From: Enoplolaimus lenunculus | Taxonomy: Eukaryota > Nematoda > Enoplea > Enoplida > Thoracostomopsidae | Length of the DNA stretch: 64,000 nt | Direction of reading: 5' to 3' | Assembly: GCA_030248215.1 (NCBI GenBank) | Contig: JASANG010003368.1 | Coordinates: 41,719-105,718 of the forward strand | In this document: positions 51,301-53,516 of the stretch, piece by piece | How the letters are laid out: each line of letters starts with the position of its first letter | Numbering within the stretch: the stretch's first letter is position 1 | Translations under genes and position numbers: made by a program | The notes under the pieces: generated by a model | Databases searched by the model: none | Seen by the model: the letters and a program-made list of their open reading frames with translations, nothing else | Told to the model about the DNA's origin: nothing

Positions 51301-51449
51301 CCAGACCAACTGGACGTCATTTATTGACCGACGCATATTCCGAAGATCAGCAGCATCAAGAACCTTTGTTAATATCGCCATTGGCAGTTGAAAGACGTTC
51401 ATTAATGAGACGATGGCTTATGCGGTATAAAATATATAGAGATGATTAG
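1..51449 (+). CDS. Cav3: T-type (Cav3) voltage-gated calcium channel alpha-1 subunit, 40 exons plus one alternative exon, 5' incomplete
   Basis: Low-voltage-activated Ca2+ channel alpha-1 subunit of the plasma membrane, ortholog of vertebrate CACNA1G/H/I and C. elegans cca-1. Exons were placed by homology of the conserved membrane segments, consensus splice sites and phase. Each S1-S6 block of four repeats is present, with S4 sensors (e.g. [61 protein letters not shown]). Filter residues E/E/D/D mark Cav3 rather than Cav1/2 (EEEE). A helix-loop-helix gating brake follows domain I S6. There is no EF-hand or IQ motif after domain IV, as expected for Cav3. The minimum protein is 3,338 residues, well above the roughly 2,000-2,400 usual in vertebrates; the extra length lies in the I-II loop, the II-III loop and the C-tail. 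Open reading runs to base 1, so the start codon is outside the window. Exon ends within the loops are less certain than those in membrane segments. Confidence 0.95.
372..1437 (+). other. U12-dependent AT-AC intron (Cav3 intron 1)
   Basis: The intron begins ATATCCTTTT, a perfect minor-spliceosome donor, and ends ...TTTTAAC. A branch-site match TTCTTTAACT lies at 1405-1414, about 25 bases before the 3' end. Splicing here restores VTN-P-WFER, the invariant junction before IS1 (NPWFER in human). No GT-AG alternative gives a good fit. An AT-AC intron at this place is known in vertebrate Na+ and Ca2+ channel genes. It also holds a 740-880 fragment of an interspersed TIR family and an AT-rich stretch of self-complementary sequence at about 1040-1300. 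Confidence 0.88.
1438..1594 (+). CDS. Cav3: Cav3 exon 2: IS1 and start of IS2
   Basis: Encodes [20 protein letters not shown], then a Cys-bearing S1-S2 loop ([13 protein letters not shown]), then [11 protein letters not shown] of S2. The first base completes the Pro codon left by the AT-AC intron. The donor is gtaagc and the exon ends in phase 0. Confidence 0.93.
1640..2110. repeat. Intron 2 repeat tract: short GCCTAA run and GC-rich interspersed repeat
   Basis: Around 1683-1730 there is a short run of CCTAAG-like hexamers. From about 1890 to 2100 a GC-rich unit (cggtttttgtttcaacc, then gggg/cccc runs, then ggctgcttcggcc) recurs in diverged form at 10416-10630 and 6545-6690. No terminal repeats could be fixed. 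Confidence 0.5.
2162..2253 (+). CDS. Cav3: Cav3 exon 3: end of IS2 and IS3
   Basis: Acceptor tatttttcag, start in phase 0. It encodes [11 protein letters not shown]...[17 protein letters not shown], equivalent to the human segment KMVALGIFG...DTWNRLDFFIVIAG. The donor gtagga gives phase 2. Confidence 0.93.
3000..3103 (+). CDS. Cav3: Cav3 exon 4: IS4 voltage sensor
   Basis: Acceptor tgtttcag. It encodes [16 protein letters not shown] followed by the S4 helix [19 protein letters not shown] with its regularly spaced arginines. The donor gtaagt ends the exon in phase 1. Confidence 0.93.
3261..3601. mobile_element. TIR element with long internal GCCTAA array (family A)
   Basis: The left end is GGCCAATGTTACTTTAAGGG and the right end reads CCCTTAAAGTAACATAGGCC, an inverted repeat. 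Inside, 3312-3456 is a nearly pure run of GCCTAA hexamers with a few 7-mers. The right end is tandemly duplicated (3482-3531 and 3543-3592). No coding capacity, so it is a non-autonomous (MITE-like) DNA element in intron 4. Other copies lie at about 27500-27733 and 29355-29579, with fragments at 10292 and 45319. Confidence 0.8.
3308..3456. repeat. (GCCTAA)n array, identical to nematode telomere motif TTAGGC on the other strand
   Basis: About twenty head-to-tail hexamers, interrupted by occasional extra A. It sits inside a terminal-inverted-repeat element in an intron of an active-looking gene, so it is an internal array, not a chromosome end. Shorter runs occur at 1690-1730, 27543-27670, 29400-29500, 31855-31880, 40630-40700 and 45425-45445. 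Confidence 0.85.
3770..4290. other. Intron 4 remainder, no recognised element
   Basis: AT-rich sequence with a short GC-rich patch near 3865-3900 (cagtccggcaccgtccggcg) that resembles parts of other GC-rich hairpin elements in the window. No supported gene or complete repeat. Confidence 0.3.
4302..4476 (+). CDS. Cav3: Cav3 exon 5: IS4-S5 linker, IS5
   Basis: The first two bases complete a Ser codon. It encodes [17 protein letters not shown], the S5 helix [20 protein letters not shown], and GLLRNRCF at the start of the S5-P turret. The donor gtaagt gives phase 2. Confidence 0.94.
5353..5472 (+). CDS. Cav3: Cav3 exon 6: domain I extracellular turret, first part
   Basis: Acceptor tttgttttag. 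It encodes [18 protein letters not shown] then a Cys-containing stretch with [17 protein letters not shown], aligned to the variable domain I turret. I chose the donor gtacgt at 5473 because it gives phase 2, as needed by exon 7; other GT sites at 5477 and 5488 are possible. Confidence 0.75.
5630..5830. repeat. Interspersed repeat, about 195 bp, copy 1
   Basis: The stretch from tattaaagctggaacgcccc to gttattgttattagcat recurs at 42160-42350 with high similarity, including gcgcactgcgcaaagc. Both copies lie in Cav3 introns in the same orientation. No terminal repeats or coding sequence seen. Confidence 0.75.
6540..6835. repeat. Intron 6 repeats: GC-rich unit and a short tandem repeat
   Basis: At 6545-6690 a GC-rich unit (cggcggtttttgttgggctcc) resembles 10416-10630. 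At about 6728-6805 a 22-bp motif containing ttaataattggcc is repeated three times. The following tggcctgcgacat resembles the end of the CCAAT-rich TIR family at 8299-8569. Confidence 0.55.
6888..7059 (+). CDS. Cav3: Cav3 exon 7: rest of domain I turret and pore helix
   Basis: Encodes [14 protein letters not shown], then [13 protein letters not shown] matching the human TTCVNWNQYYTNC, then [13 protein letters not shown] of the pore helix. Acceptor could be the AG before 6888 or the one before 6894; both keep the frame. The donor gtaagt ends it in phase 0. The final Leu stands where other Cav channels nearly always have Gln (AIFQ). Confidence 0.88.
8181..8273 (+). CDS. Cav3: Cav3 exon 8: domain I selectivity filter and IS6 start
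   Basis: Encodes [20 protein letters not shown] then [11 protein letters not shown]. The E of SLEGW is the first filter residue. Acceptor tttttag, donor gtacgt, phases 0/0. Confidence 0.94.
8299..8569. mobile_element. TIR element (CCAAT-rich family), copy in intron 8
   Basis: The left end is ATATGTCGTAGGCCAATCTG and the right end is a diverged inverted copy. Internal GGCCAATCTGCTATT-like words recur in both orientations. A closely related, better preserved copy lies at 38834-39114. No ORF, so it is a non-autonomous element. Confidence 0.75.
8570..14053. other. Intron 8 (5.8 kb), mostly unrecognised AT-rich sequence with repeats
   Basis: The longest intron in the gene. Seen within it: a family A left-end fragment at about 10292, the GC-rich interspersed unit at 10416-10630, a repeat at about 12045-12200 (related to 21090-21240), and TIR fragments near 11735 and 11850 with the word actggtgatagatgct. 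No exon-like block with membrane homology was found, nor any RNA gene. Confidence 0.5.
10416..10630. repeat. GC-rich interspersed repeat
   Basis: Contains cgagcgagaaaccagacgc, cggtttttgtttcaacc and a GGAGGC/GCCTCC-rich end. Diverged copies at 1890-2100 and 6545-6690; the phrase gcgagcgaagcgagccagaa at 36430 belongs to the same group. No TIR or TSD established. Confidence 0.55.
14054..14180 (+). CDS. Cav3: Cav3 exon 9: IS6 and first helix of the gating brake
   Basis: Encodes [20 protein letters not shown] of S6, then [20 protein letters not shown]. The latter corresponds to the proximal I-II loop helix that acts as a gating brake in Cav3. Acceptor ttttacag, donor gtaaga, phase 1. Confidence 0.94.
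14786..16053 (+). CDS. Cav3: Cav3 exon 10: second brake helix and large I-II loop
   Basis: Begins with [20 protein letters not shown] and [20 protein letters not shown], matching the second gating-brake helix (human YEELLKYLVYILRKAARR). The remaining 350 or so residues are low-complexity, Ser/Arg/Lys-rich and not conserved, with several RS-type clusters. The donor is inferred at aaa|gtaact, phase 0, which joins exon 11; the frame itself stays open to a stop at 16131, so read-through would truncate the channel after domain I. Confidence 0.8.
16574..16633 (+). CDS. Cav3: Cav3 exon 11: I-II loop, small Ser-rich exon
   Basis: Sixty bases, phases 0/0, encoding [20 protein letters not shown]. Acceptor tttttag, donor gtaagt. 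It has no conserved domain; support comes from splice sites, phase and position. It could be skipped without shifting the frame. Confidence 0.65.
17349..17650. mobile_element. TIR element fragment (AGTGACCC family), copy 2
   Basis: Diverged, partial copy of the element at 32567-32997: it shares the left end, the ccgccatccgccgcctttcg block and the later ttgcaactatccgct, aagtttgagcga and ctttaaagtttcgaac words. The right end is missing. Lies in intron 11. Confidence 0.7.
17743..17859 (+). CDS. Cav3: Cav3 exon 12: acidic I-II loop segment
   Basis: Encodes [20 protein letters not shown] followed by [19 protein letters not shown], a strongly acidic and polar stretch. Acceptor tattttag, donor gtaagt, phases 0/0. 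No conserved motif, but the splice sites and phase fit. Confidence 0.75.
18349..18519 (+). CDS. Cav3: Cav3 exon 13: end of I-II loop and IIS1
   Basis: Ends with [20 protein letters not shown] and HDQ, equivalent to human [23 protein letters not shown]. Upstream residues [16 protein letters not shown] match the pre-S1 amphipathic region. Acceptor gttcag, donor gtatac, phases 0/0. Confidence 0.93.
19157..19308 (+). CDS. Cav3: Cav3 exon 14: IIS2 and IIS3
   Basis: Encodes [40 protein letters not shown] and [10 protein letters not shown]. The donor is ctaag|gtaagtc, phase 2. The last bases of the exon and the donor are duplicated in tandem: an identical gtggtcctaaggtaagtc follows 19 bases downstream. 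Confidence 0.93.
19298..19334 (+). repeat. Tandem duplication of the exon 14 splice donor
   Basis: The 18-mer gtggtcctaaggtaagtc occurs twice with a 19-base period (donors at 19309 and 19328). Use of the second donor would add 19 bases and shift the frame, so only the first gives the channel. Confidence 0.9.
19416..19632. mobile_element. TIR element (ATTCTCAAATGTG family) in intron 14
   Basis: The left end ccatattctcaactgtgtat and the right end atacacacatttgagaatac are inverted copies, and the pairing extends for some 45 bases (ctatcatcggttagtaatag against tcaccaactcgtgatag). Related, more eroded copies at about 19726-19935, 18565-18770, 43681-43863, and fragments near 741-860, 11735 and 42697. 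Confidence 0.75.
20051..20236 (+). CDS. Cav3: Cav3 exon 15: IIS4, linker and IIS5
   Basis: Encodes [40 protein letters not shown] and [20 protein letters not shown], matching human domain II S4-S5. The donor gtaaat ends it in phase 2. Both alternative exons 16a and 16b accept this phase. Confidence 0.95.
21070..21250. repeat. Interspersed repeat related to 12045-12200
   Basis: Shares word order with the intron 8 tract: ggggg-rich start, aacctttaaccc, a gtcaacg/gtcaaca word, ctgtatgccccttctgaaat, and agcaaggt. Diverged; no terminal structures found. Confidence 0.45.
21952..22143. mobile_element. Palindromic GAGTCAAAT element, copy 1 (intron 15)
   Basis: Begins CACTGCAAAAAATGGTGAAT and ends with the inverted ACTCACCATTTTTGGCAGT. 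Internal repeats of the words GACTC/GAGTC make it able to fold on itself. It lies about 250 bases upstream of alternative exon 16a. Copy 2 at 45460-45659 is nearly a perfect palindrome. Confidence 0.8.
22398..22518 (+). CDS. Cav3: Cav3 alternative exon 16a: domain II turret, conserved form
   Basis: Encodes 41 residues from [20 protein letters not shown] to [13 protein letters not shown], close to the vertebrate form (SILGMHLFGCKF ... [15 protein letters not shown]). Acceptor tttacag, weak donor gttttt, phases 2 to 0. Exon 16b has the same phases and covers the same protein region, so one or the other is used. Three cysteines. Confidence 0.93.
22631..22869. mobile_element. GC-rich hairpin element between exons 16a and 16b
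   Basis: The ends TAAGGGTTGCGCT and AGCGCAACCCTTA are perfect inverted repeats. The interior is very GC-rich (repeated CGGCGCCGTCCG / CGTACGG words) against an AT-rich background and is self-complementary. Related elements at 28998-29223, with a fragment inside 35045-35085. No ORF. Confidence 0.8.
23216..23370. mobile_element. TIR element with GCCTAA words (family B), copy 1
   Basis: Begins cagggccgtaacagtagtat and ends aacgttccgatcctg, inverted relative to each other. It holds CCTAAG words in the middle. Better-preserved copy at 31824-31943; a partial copy at about 40612-40755. Confidence 0.7.
24155..24220. repeat. TA-rich microsatellite
   Basis: Imperfect (TA)/(GATA/CATA) run: atatatacatacatatata, then gatatatatgtagatatg. 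A similar short run lies at 18155-18190. Confidence 0.7.
24803..24962 (+). CDS. Cav3: Cav3 alternative exon 16b: domain II turret, Cys-rich form
   Basis: Encodes 54 residues starting [20 protein letters not shown] and ending [14 protein letters not shown]; five cysteines (LC, CTC, YCDC pattern) against three in exon 16a. Acceptor ctactacag, weak donor gtggtt, phases 2 to 0, identical to 16a. If both were included, 16b would be read in a frame that stops within about 26 codons, so the two are mutually exclusive by phase. Alternative domain II turrets (exon 12a/12b of snail Cav3) are known to change Na+ versus Ca2+ permeation; which form matches which here I cannot say. Confidence 0.9.
25748..26079. 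mobile_element. Young TIR element with long arms and 7-bp direct repeats
   Basis: Begins CAAGAGTGGATGATCACTC and ends with its exact inverse. The arms pair over roughly 95 bases with only a few mismatches (through GTACATTCTGTGTATTAAA and GCACGCGTTGC). Flanked by ATTCAAC at 25741-25747 and 26080-26086, a plausible target-site duplication. Arm similarity suggests a recent insertion. Right-end fragments lie at 29701-29753 and 33737-33791. Confidence 0.85.
27070..27231 (+). CDS. Cav3: Cav3 exon 17: domain II filter and IIS6
   Basis: Encodes [40 protein letters not shown] and [14 protein letters not shown]. The E of TQEDW is the second filter residue. Acceptor atttcag, donor gttcgt, phases 0/0. 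Confidence 0.95.
27500..27733. mobile_element. TIR element with GCCTAA array (family A), copy 2
   Basis: Left end diverged (gctaatgttactttaatggg), right end ggacgccccttaaagtaaca. The middle carries several blocks of CCTAAG hexamers separated by gttgcaaaaatgtgttcc, then the ctactcttttctgga word shared with copies 1 and 3. Lies in intron 17. Confidence 0.8.
27841..28051 (+). CDS. Cav3: Cav3 exon 18: start of II-III loop
   Basis: Encodes [20 protein letters not shown] and [20 protein letters not shown], a charged, probably helical or coiled segment directly after IIS6, then a [15 protein letters not shown] tail. Acceptor ttttttcag, donor gtaagt, phases 0 to 1. Confidence 0.88.
28299..28438 (+). 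CDS. Cav3: Cav3 exon 19: II-III loop
   Basis: Encodes [20 protein letters not shown] and further polar residues to [11 protein letters not shown]. Acceptor aattttag, donor gtaagt, phases 1 to 0. No known motif; supported by splice sites and phase. Confidence 0.82.
28581..28723 (+). CDS. Cav3: Cav3 exon 20: II-III loop
   Basis: Encodes [20 protein letters not shown] and [24 protein letters not shown] is a possible basophilic kinase site (inference). Acceptor aattttag, donor gtgagt, phases 0 to 2. Confidence 0.82.
28998..29223. mobile_element. GC-rich hairpin element, copy 2
   Basis: Left gatgcgctatactcgc and right aagtatagcgcaacgcttt are inverted copies related to the 22631-22869 element. 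The interior pairs GTGGTGCCACC-like words. Lies in intron 20. Confidence 0.65.
29355..29579. mobile_element. TIR element with GCCTAA words (family A), copy 3
   Basis: Left end GGCCAATGTTACTTTAAGGG, right end CCCCTTAAAGTAACATAGGCC. Well-preserved inverted ends of about 20 bases with a shorter hexamer content (cctaagtctaagccgaag). The same internal ctactctttt word as copies 1 and 2. Intron 20. Confidence 0.85.
29761..30039 (+). CDS. Cav3: Cav3 exon 21: II-III loop
   Basis: Encodes [20 protein letters not shown], a Ser/Thr/Pro-rich run, ending LTETANCR. Acceptor is ttgatgtaag|T, weak in pyrimidines, and sits immediately after a TIR-element remnant (29701-29753). Donor gtatgc, phases 2 to 2. Nothing conserved, but the open frame and joining phases agree. 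Confidence 0.75.
30436..30829 (+). CDS. Cav3: Cav3 exon 22: II-III loop
   Basis: Encodes [40 protein letters not shown] and, near the end, [15 protein letters not shown], where RRRSS is a likely kinase-type site (inference). Acceptor taatttcag, donor gtaagt, phases 2 to 0. Confidence 0.82.
31222..31314 (+). CDS. Cav3: Cav3 exon 23: II-III loop
   Basis: Encodes [20 protein letters not shown] and [11 protein letters not shown]. Acceptor ggttttag, weak donor gttcaa, phases 0/0. Not conserved; could be skipped in frame. Confidence 0.7.
31708..31796 (+). CDS. Cav3: Cav3 exon 24: end of II-III loop, pre-IIIS1
   Basis: Encodes [20 protein letters not shown] then [10 protein letters not shown], equivalent to the human SAYIFPPQSRFR block just before IIIS1. 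Acceptor aatttcag, donor gtaaac, phases 0 to 2. This exon is needed to link exons 23 and 25 in phase. Confidence 0.85.
31824..31943. mobile_element. TIR element with GCCTAA words (family B), copy 2
   Basis: Begins CAGGGGCGGAACAGTATTAT and ends AAAAACGTTCCGCCCCTG; these are inverted over the CAGGGGCGGAAC word. Internal aagcctaagcct. The smallest and cleanest copy. Intron 24. Confidence 0.8.
32273..32396 (+). CDS. Cav3: Cav3 exon 25: IIIS1
   Basis: Encodes [20 protein letters not shown] and [20 protein letters not shown], matching human [33 protein letters not shown]. Acceptor tattccag, donor gtatga, phases 2 to 0. Confidence 0.95.
32567..32997. mobile_element. TIR element (AGTGACCC family), full copy in intron 25
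   Basis: Left TACTGTAGTGACCCGAATAA and right TTATTCGGGTCACTATAGTA are inverted for about 25 bases, followed by AGAGGGG/CCCCTCT. 431 bp, no coding capacity. Partial copy at 17349-17650. Confidence 0.85.
33070..33142 (+). repeat. Possible tRNA-derived SINE fragment
   Basis: Holds a box A-like tggtgcagtggttgttgtg and a box B-like gggttcaattcca at tRNA-like spacing, followed by pairing-like ccaccctctgc. No full cloverleaf could be drawn by eye, so this is called tentatively as a tRNA-derived repeat rather than a tRNA gene. Confidence 0.3.
33416..33484 (+). CDS. Cav3: Cav3 exon 26: IIIS2
   Basis: Encodes [20 protein letters not shown] and TVK, matching human [23 protein letters not shown]. Acceptor tgtttcag, donor gtagag, phases 0/0. 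Confidence 0.94.
34139..34323 (+). CDS. Cav3: Cav3 exon 27: IIIS3 and IIIS4
   Basis: Encodes [40 protein letters not shown] and the sensor [16 protein letters not shown]. Acceptor gttttag, donor gtaaac, phases 0 to 2. Confidence 0.95.
34715..34841 (+). CDS. Cav3: Cav3 exon 28: III S4-S5 linker and IIIS5
   Basis: Encodes [20 protein letters not shown] and [19 protein letters not shown]. Acceptor tattaag, donor gtatgc, phases 2 to 0. Confidence 0.95.
34931..35410. mobile_element. hAT-like non-autonomous element (ACCCGCGGGTA family), copy 1
   Basis: Starts CAGGGCTGCATGGTACCCGC and ends gttacccacttacacctctg, whose reverse starts CAGAGGTGTAAGTGGG; both ends begin CAG as in hAT transposons. Many GCGGGTAAA words in both orientations. 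A fragment of the GC-rich hairpin family (ttagggttgcgctatactcg) lies inside at about 35048-35085. No clear 8-bp target duplication. Copy 2 at 41355-42078. Confidence 0.65.
35824..35955 (+). CDS. Cav3: Cav3 exon 29: domain III turret and pore helix
   Basis: Encodes [39 protein letters not shown] and DNLGQ. NVTN is a likely extracellular N-glycosylation sequon, as at NITN in human. Acceptor atttcag, donor gtaagg, phases 0/0. Confidence 0.95.
36733..36822 (+). CDS. Cav3: Cav3 exon 30: domain III selectivity filter
   Basis: Encodes [20 protein letters not shown] and [10 protein letters not shown]. The D of SSKDGW is the third filter residue, diagnostic of Cav3. Acceptor gtttcag, donor gtatgg, phases 0/0. 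Confidence 0.95.
37608..37839 (+). CDS. Cav3: Cav3 exon 31: IIIS6 and III-IV linker
   Basis: Encodes [40 protein letters not shown] and a basic stretch [15 protein letters not shown] ending IKKKKR. Acceptor tgtttcag, donor gtacgc, phases 0 to 1. Confidence 0.94.
38171..38432 (+). CDS. Cav3: Cav3 exon 32: IVS1 and IVS2
   Basis: Encodes [40 protein letters not shown] and [20 protein letters not shown], matching human domain IV. Acceptor gttcatag, donor gttcga, phases 1 to 2. Confidence 0.94.
38834..39114. mobile_element. TIR element (CCAAT-rich family), copy in intron 32
   Basis: Left ATATGTCGTAGGCCAATGTG and right CAGATTGGCCTACGACATAT are near-perfect inverted ends, running on to GCTATTCAG. 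Internal inverted words ATAGCAG/CTGCTAT and CCAATCAG. 281 bp, no ORF. Related to 8299-8569. Confidence 0.88.
39629..39759 (+). CDS. Cav3: Cav3 exon 33: IVS3 and start of IVS4
   Basis: Encodes [40 protein letters not shown] and IAR. Acceptor tttttag, donor gtttgt, phases 2 to 1. Confidence 0.95.
40379..40528 (+). CDS. Cav3: Cav3 exon 34: end of IVS4, linker and IVS5
   Basis: Encodes [40 protein letters not shown] and LGVELFGRL. Acceptor tattttag, donor gtaaac, phases 1/1. Confidence 0.95.
40930..41051 (+). CDS. Cav3: Cav3 exon 35: domain IV turret and selectivity filter
   Basis: Encodes [40 protein letters not shown] and K. The D of TGDNW is the fourth filter residue, completing EEDD. Acceptor attttag, donor gtgaaa, phases 1 to 0. 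Confidence 0.95.
41355..42078. mobile_element. hAT-like non-autonomous element (ACCCGCGGGTA family), copy 2
   Basis: Opposite orientation to copy 1: starts CAGAGATGTAAGTGGGTAAA and ends gcgtgcagctctg. Shares the word ctttacccgcgggtataccc with copy 1 in inverted orientation. Longer than copy 1, so one copy has internal insertion or loss. Intron 35. Confidence 0.6.
42160..42355. repeat. Interspersed repeat, about 195 bp, copy 2
   Basis: Same sequence family and orientation as 5630-5830. It ends only some 20 bases before the exon 36 acceptor, so it supplies most of the intron sequence in front of that exon. Confidence 0.75.
42372..42479 (+). CDS. Cav3: Cav3 exon 36: domain IV post-filter loop and start of IVS6
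   Basis: Encodes [20 protein letters not shown] and [16 protein letters not shown], matching human DTLRDCDQES...ISPIYFVSFVLTAQ. Acceptor atttttaag, donor gtattg, phases 0/0. Confidence 0.94.
43203..43436 (+). CDS. Cav3: Cav3 exon 37: end of IVS6 and proximal C-tail
   Basis: Encodes [20 protein letters not shown], close to human [20 protein letters not shown], then an acidic tail. Acceptor atttacag, donor gtacgt, phases 0/0. Confidence 0.94.
43563..43604 (+). CDS. Cav3: Cav3 exon 38: 42-base microexon in the C-tail
   Basis: Acceptor ttttttccatag, donor gtaagg, both good, and 42 bases in phase 0/0 encoding [14 protein letters not shown]. No conserved motif; called on splice sites, phase and position. 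It can be included or skipped without changing frame. Confidence 0.55.
45460..45659. mobile_element. Palindromic GAGTCAAAT element, copy 2
   Basis: The two 100-base halves are nearly perfect reverse complements: ctctgcaaaaaatggtgagt at the left pairs with the right end, and tgactacacaaactgagtca with tgactcagtttgtgtagtca. The centre reads GACTCAACTTGACTC. No coding capacity. Copy 1 at 21952-22143. Confidence 0.9.
46045..46395. mobile_element. Non-autonomous hAT element with 8-bp target duplication
   Basis: Flanked on both sides by GTAGTCAT (46037-46044 and 46396-46403). The ends are CCGGGTGCAATTGG and, reversed, CAGGGTGCAACCGG, the form expected of hAT transposons. Many GCCGGAG words inside. 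351 bp, no ORF. Confidence 0.85.
47869..47968 (+). CDS. Cav3: Cav3 exon 39: C-tail
   Basis: Encodes [20 protein letters not shown] then [13 protein letters not shown]. Acceptor aattttacag, donor gtaaga, phases 0 to 1. Not conserved in vertebrates. Confidence 0.78.
48538..51449 (+). CDS. Cav3: Cav3 exon 40: giant terminal exon, cytoplasmic C-tail
   Basis: One 2.9 kb exon of about 970 codons. Starts [20 protein letters not shown] and ends [11 protein letters not shown] with a TAG stop. The sequence is Ser/Thr/Gln/Asn-rich and probably disordered. It contains a 72-residue tandem repeat (see 50391-50822). Acceptor tttttacag, phase 1. C-tails of Cav3 channels are variable, but this one is longer than in vertebrates. 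The 3' untranslated region has no clear AATAAA for 1.2 kb; the first is at 52728, inside the convergent gene. Confidence 0.88.
50391..50822 (+). repeat. 216-bp (72-residue) tandem repeat in the C-tail coding sequence
   Basis: Two in-frame units, 50391-50606 and 50607-50822. Both start RALR(A/T)TRLL and share RLQMLY and TTSTDSFV at matching positions. They have diverged in the middle, so the duplication is not recent. Confidence 0.9.
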
Positions 51450-52414
51450 GATAACATTTATGATTTTTTTTGGTAAACGTTCATTCTGTTGGAGTAAAAG
51501 TATAAAATACAAGCAGCCCCTGAAAAACAGCATGAACTGCCTAGTTATATATTAGATATGCGATTTTGTTATTCCGAACTTTTAAGAGACTTGCATGAAA
51601 ATATATATTTAGCGGCAAAAATAATGTTCATCCAACCATGCAACTATAACAATCCCACCAACGTAGTGAAAACAATGTCTAATTTCCTAATTTGGCGAAC
51701 AATTGTCAGGTGTTCCCAAAAAGTATATTTCAGGCTTATTGTTAAAGAAGTGCTGTCAAATATTTCCTTACGGTTGTTAATGTAGCCGCAGCCAAAAGCA
51801 CCGGGCGATGAAATGTTTGTAAAGCTTTGAAGAATTTTAGCACCAAAATTGCCTGAACCTCTGACAGAAATTCTAACGGGGTGGGAGGCTAACTTTTTGC
51901 ACCATCAAAGGACGCAGGCAGACATCCGGTCTTTTACCTCCAAAGTTGTCACAGACAGCAGGTCAATTTTCTACATTTTAATTGAACAATTACATAAACA
52001 AAAATTAAGAAGCAACCTTTACTTAAATCTTCATCAAAATTCAAAGTTGATTTAGTTTTTTTATAAAAAGCGGCCAATCGGCCGACCGTTTTCCCAGAAC
52101 TGCAATAGAGTAAACTTAAACCAGAAAATTATTTGCGGAGGCTTACGCTTAGGCTTAGTTACAGACGCGTCTTTACGCCGAGGTTGAGGCTTAGCCTCAA
52201 TGTTAGGAATGCGCTTGCCAAAGCTTGATTCGCAAAGCTGAAATTGAAACTAATCATAACACAACGAAAACCACACAATTCTCTACTTTTTATAAACAAG
52301 TTTTCGATAATTTTTAAACAGTTTTATGCTTAGCAAAATCAACAGCAATAACGAAAACTAAGGAGCTAATAAGTCTTGTGTTTAGTTAACAATTTTGTAT
52401 GTCGCTCGATCAAT
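51450..52414. other. Cav3 3' region, no gene recognised
   Basis: Begins with the presumed 3' untranslated region. An inverted cluster of ggctta/cttacg words lies at 52139-52205 (gcttacgcttaggcttag), a diverged TTAGGC-type tract. Nothing else supported. Confidence 0.4.
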
Positions 52415-52596
52415 TCAGTTTTCATCCGGAGCGTCATTAATTTCAACAGCAGCATAGGAAATTTTTCGGGCGGCATTGTCAATGCGCATCAAATACGTTC
52501 GTCCCATAGCATGTTCGATAAGTCCACCCATCCCCACGTTTCCAACCTCCGTTGCTGACTGTACGCCGAATATTACTTTACACCTTTCGTCAAACG
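52415..52596 (-). CDS. Unrecognised minus-strand gene, last exon (exon C)
   Basis: Reads on the minus strand from acceptor ttattttag to a TGA: FDERCKVIFGVQSATEVGNV, GMGGLIEHAMGRTYLMRIDN and AARKISYAAVEINDAPDEN. The spacing of KVIFGVQSA with GGLIEHAMGRTYLMR recalls the C-terminal strands of RecA/RAD51-family proteins (VVITNQV ... GGNIIAHASTTRLYLR), but this is a by-eye resemblance only. Phase 1 entry fits exon B. The gene converges tail to tail with Cav3. Confidence 0.45.
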
Positions 52597-52824
52597 CTAA
52601 AATAATGCAGATACGCCACAAAATCACCGTTATGTATTATCCAAAGCAATATTCTATTCAAGCTGTGCAACGCCTTAGTTATTTTGTGACGCCACTGAGG
52701 AATTGATACGAAAGAATTCTGACATGCAATAAAATACTGCTTTTTTAAGTAGAAAGTTTTATTAATTTTTTCAATTAAACATTGCCATTTAGTAAGACTG
52801 TTTAAATACGCTTGTTTAACCTAC

Positions 52825-52943
52825 CAATAAAATTTCCCCGATGTCGTTCGGTTTTGTTTGTTGGCAGTTCCAGCAAACCAATGTTGCACCTCATTCCCAA
52901 CCTCAAACCAAATATTCGAATCCACCGCTGGCATTTTGGATTA
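52825..52943 (-). CDS. Unrecognised minus-strand gene, middle exon (exon B)
   Basis: On the minus strand: acceptor cacaccag, 119 open bases encoding NPKCQRWIRIFGLRLGMRCN and IGLLELPTNKTERHRGNFI, donor gtaggt. Entry phase 2 and exit phase 1 match exons A and C. A Met-initiated alternative in another frame (MPAVDSNIWF) also spans it but does not join exon C in phase. Confidence 0.35.
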
Positions 52944-53204
52944 CTGGTGTGTTTGATTGGAGCTGTTCGTTTTACTCCCATTCGTTTTGAGCGATATGTT
53001 TCTTACATTCGGCGCATTGCCTATAATTATTGACAGACTCGACTTACGTAATTAGCAAAAGTTTCAAGCGAACAAACTTTAAAACACTCGTACACCTGCG
53101 TGCGGCTGTAGACAAAGCTGCTCGATATTGATTAAACAAACATAAAACACAACTGCGGTTGAAGCCGAAGCCGTGTTAATTCTCTGTTGGACACGGATTA
53201 ATAC

Positions 53205-53430
53205 CTGAAAAGCTCAATATCTGAGCAACTTGTTATAACACACCGGACCATATTATCGCCTCTAGGAATTGCAACCACGTCATTAAGCGATTCGCCATCA
53301 AGAAATTCCACTTTCAGTAGTCGTTTTGGACACCCCGTTATAAAAATAAAGCTGTTGTAATTAGACGAAACAAAACGATCTTTTAGGAACAGTTTTTTGT
53401 CGTATTGTAAACTGAAAAACAATGCCAAAC
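53205..53430 (-). CDS. Unrecognised minus-strand gene, upstream exon (exon A)
   Basis: On the minus strand: acceptor gttattttag, 226 open bases with KLFLKDRFVSSNYNSFIFIT and LKVEFLDGESLNDVVAIPRG, donor gtatta, phases 1 (entry, 2 bases left over) to 2. Upstream exons would lie beyond the element at 53517-55108, which appears to sit in the preceding intron. Not recognised. Confidence 0.35.
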
Positions 53431-53516
53431 CTAAAATAACTTCTATACATCTACTAGCTTTTAGTGGCTGTACTGTACTAAATAATTAAACCTAAATAGT
53501 TTAATACATATGAAAT

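Noticed and set aside
52836-52943. Met-initiated minus-strand first exon (MPAVDSNIWFEVGNEV)
   Set aside because: Its exit phase does not join the downstream exon C, whereas the other frame in the same place joins both neighbours.
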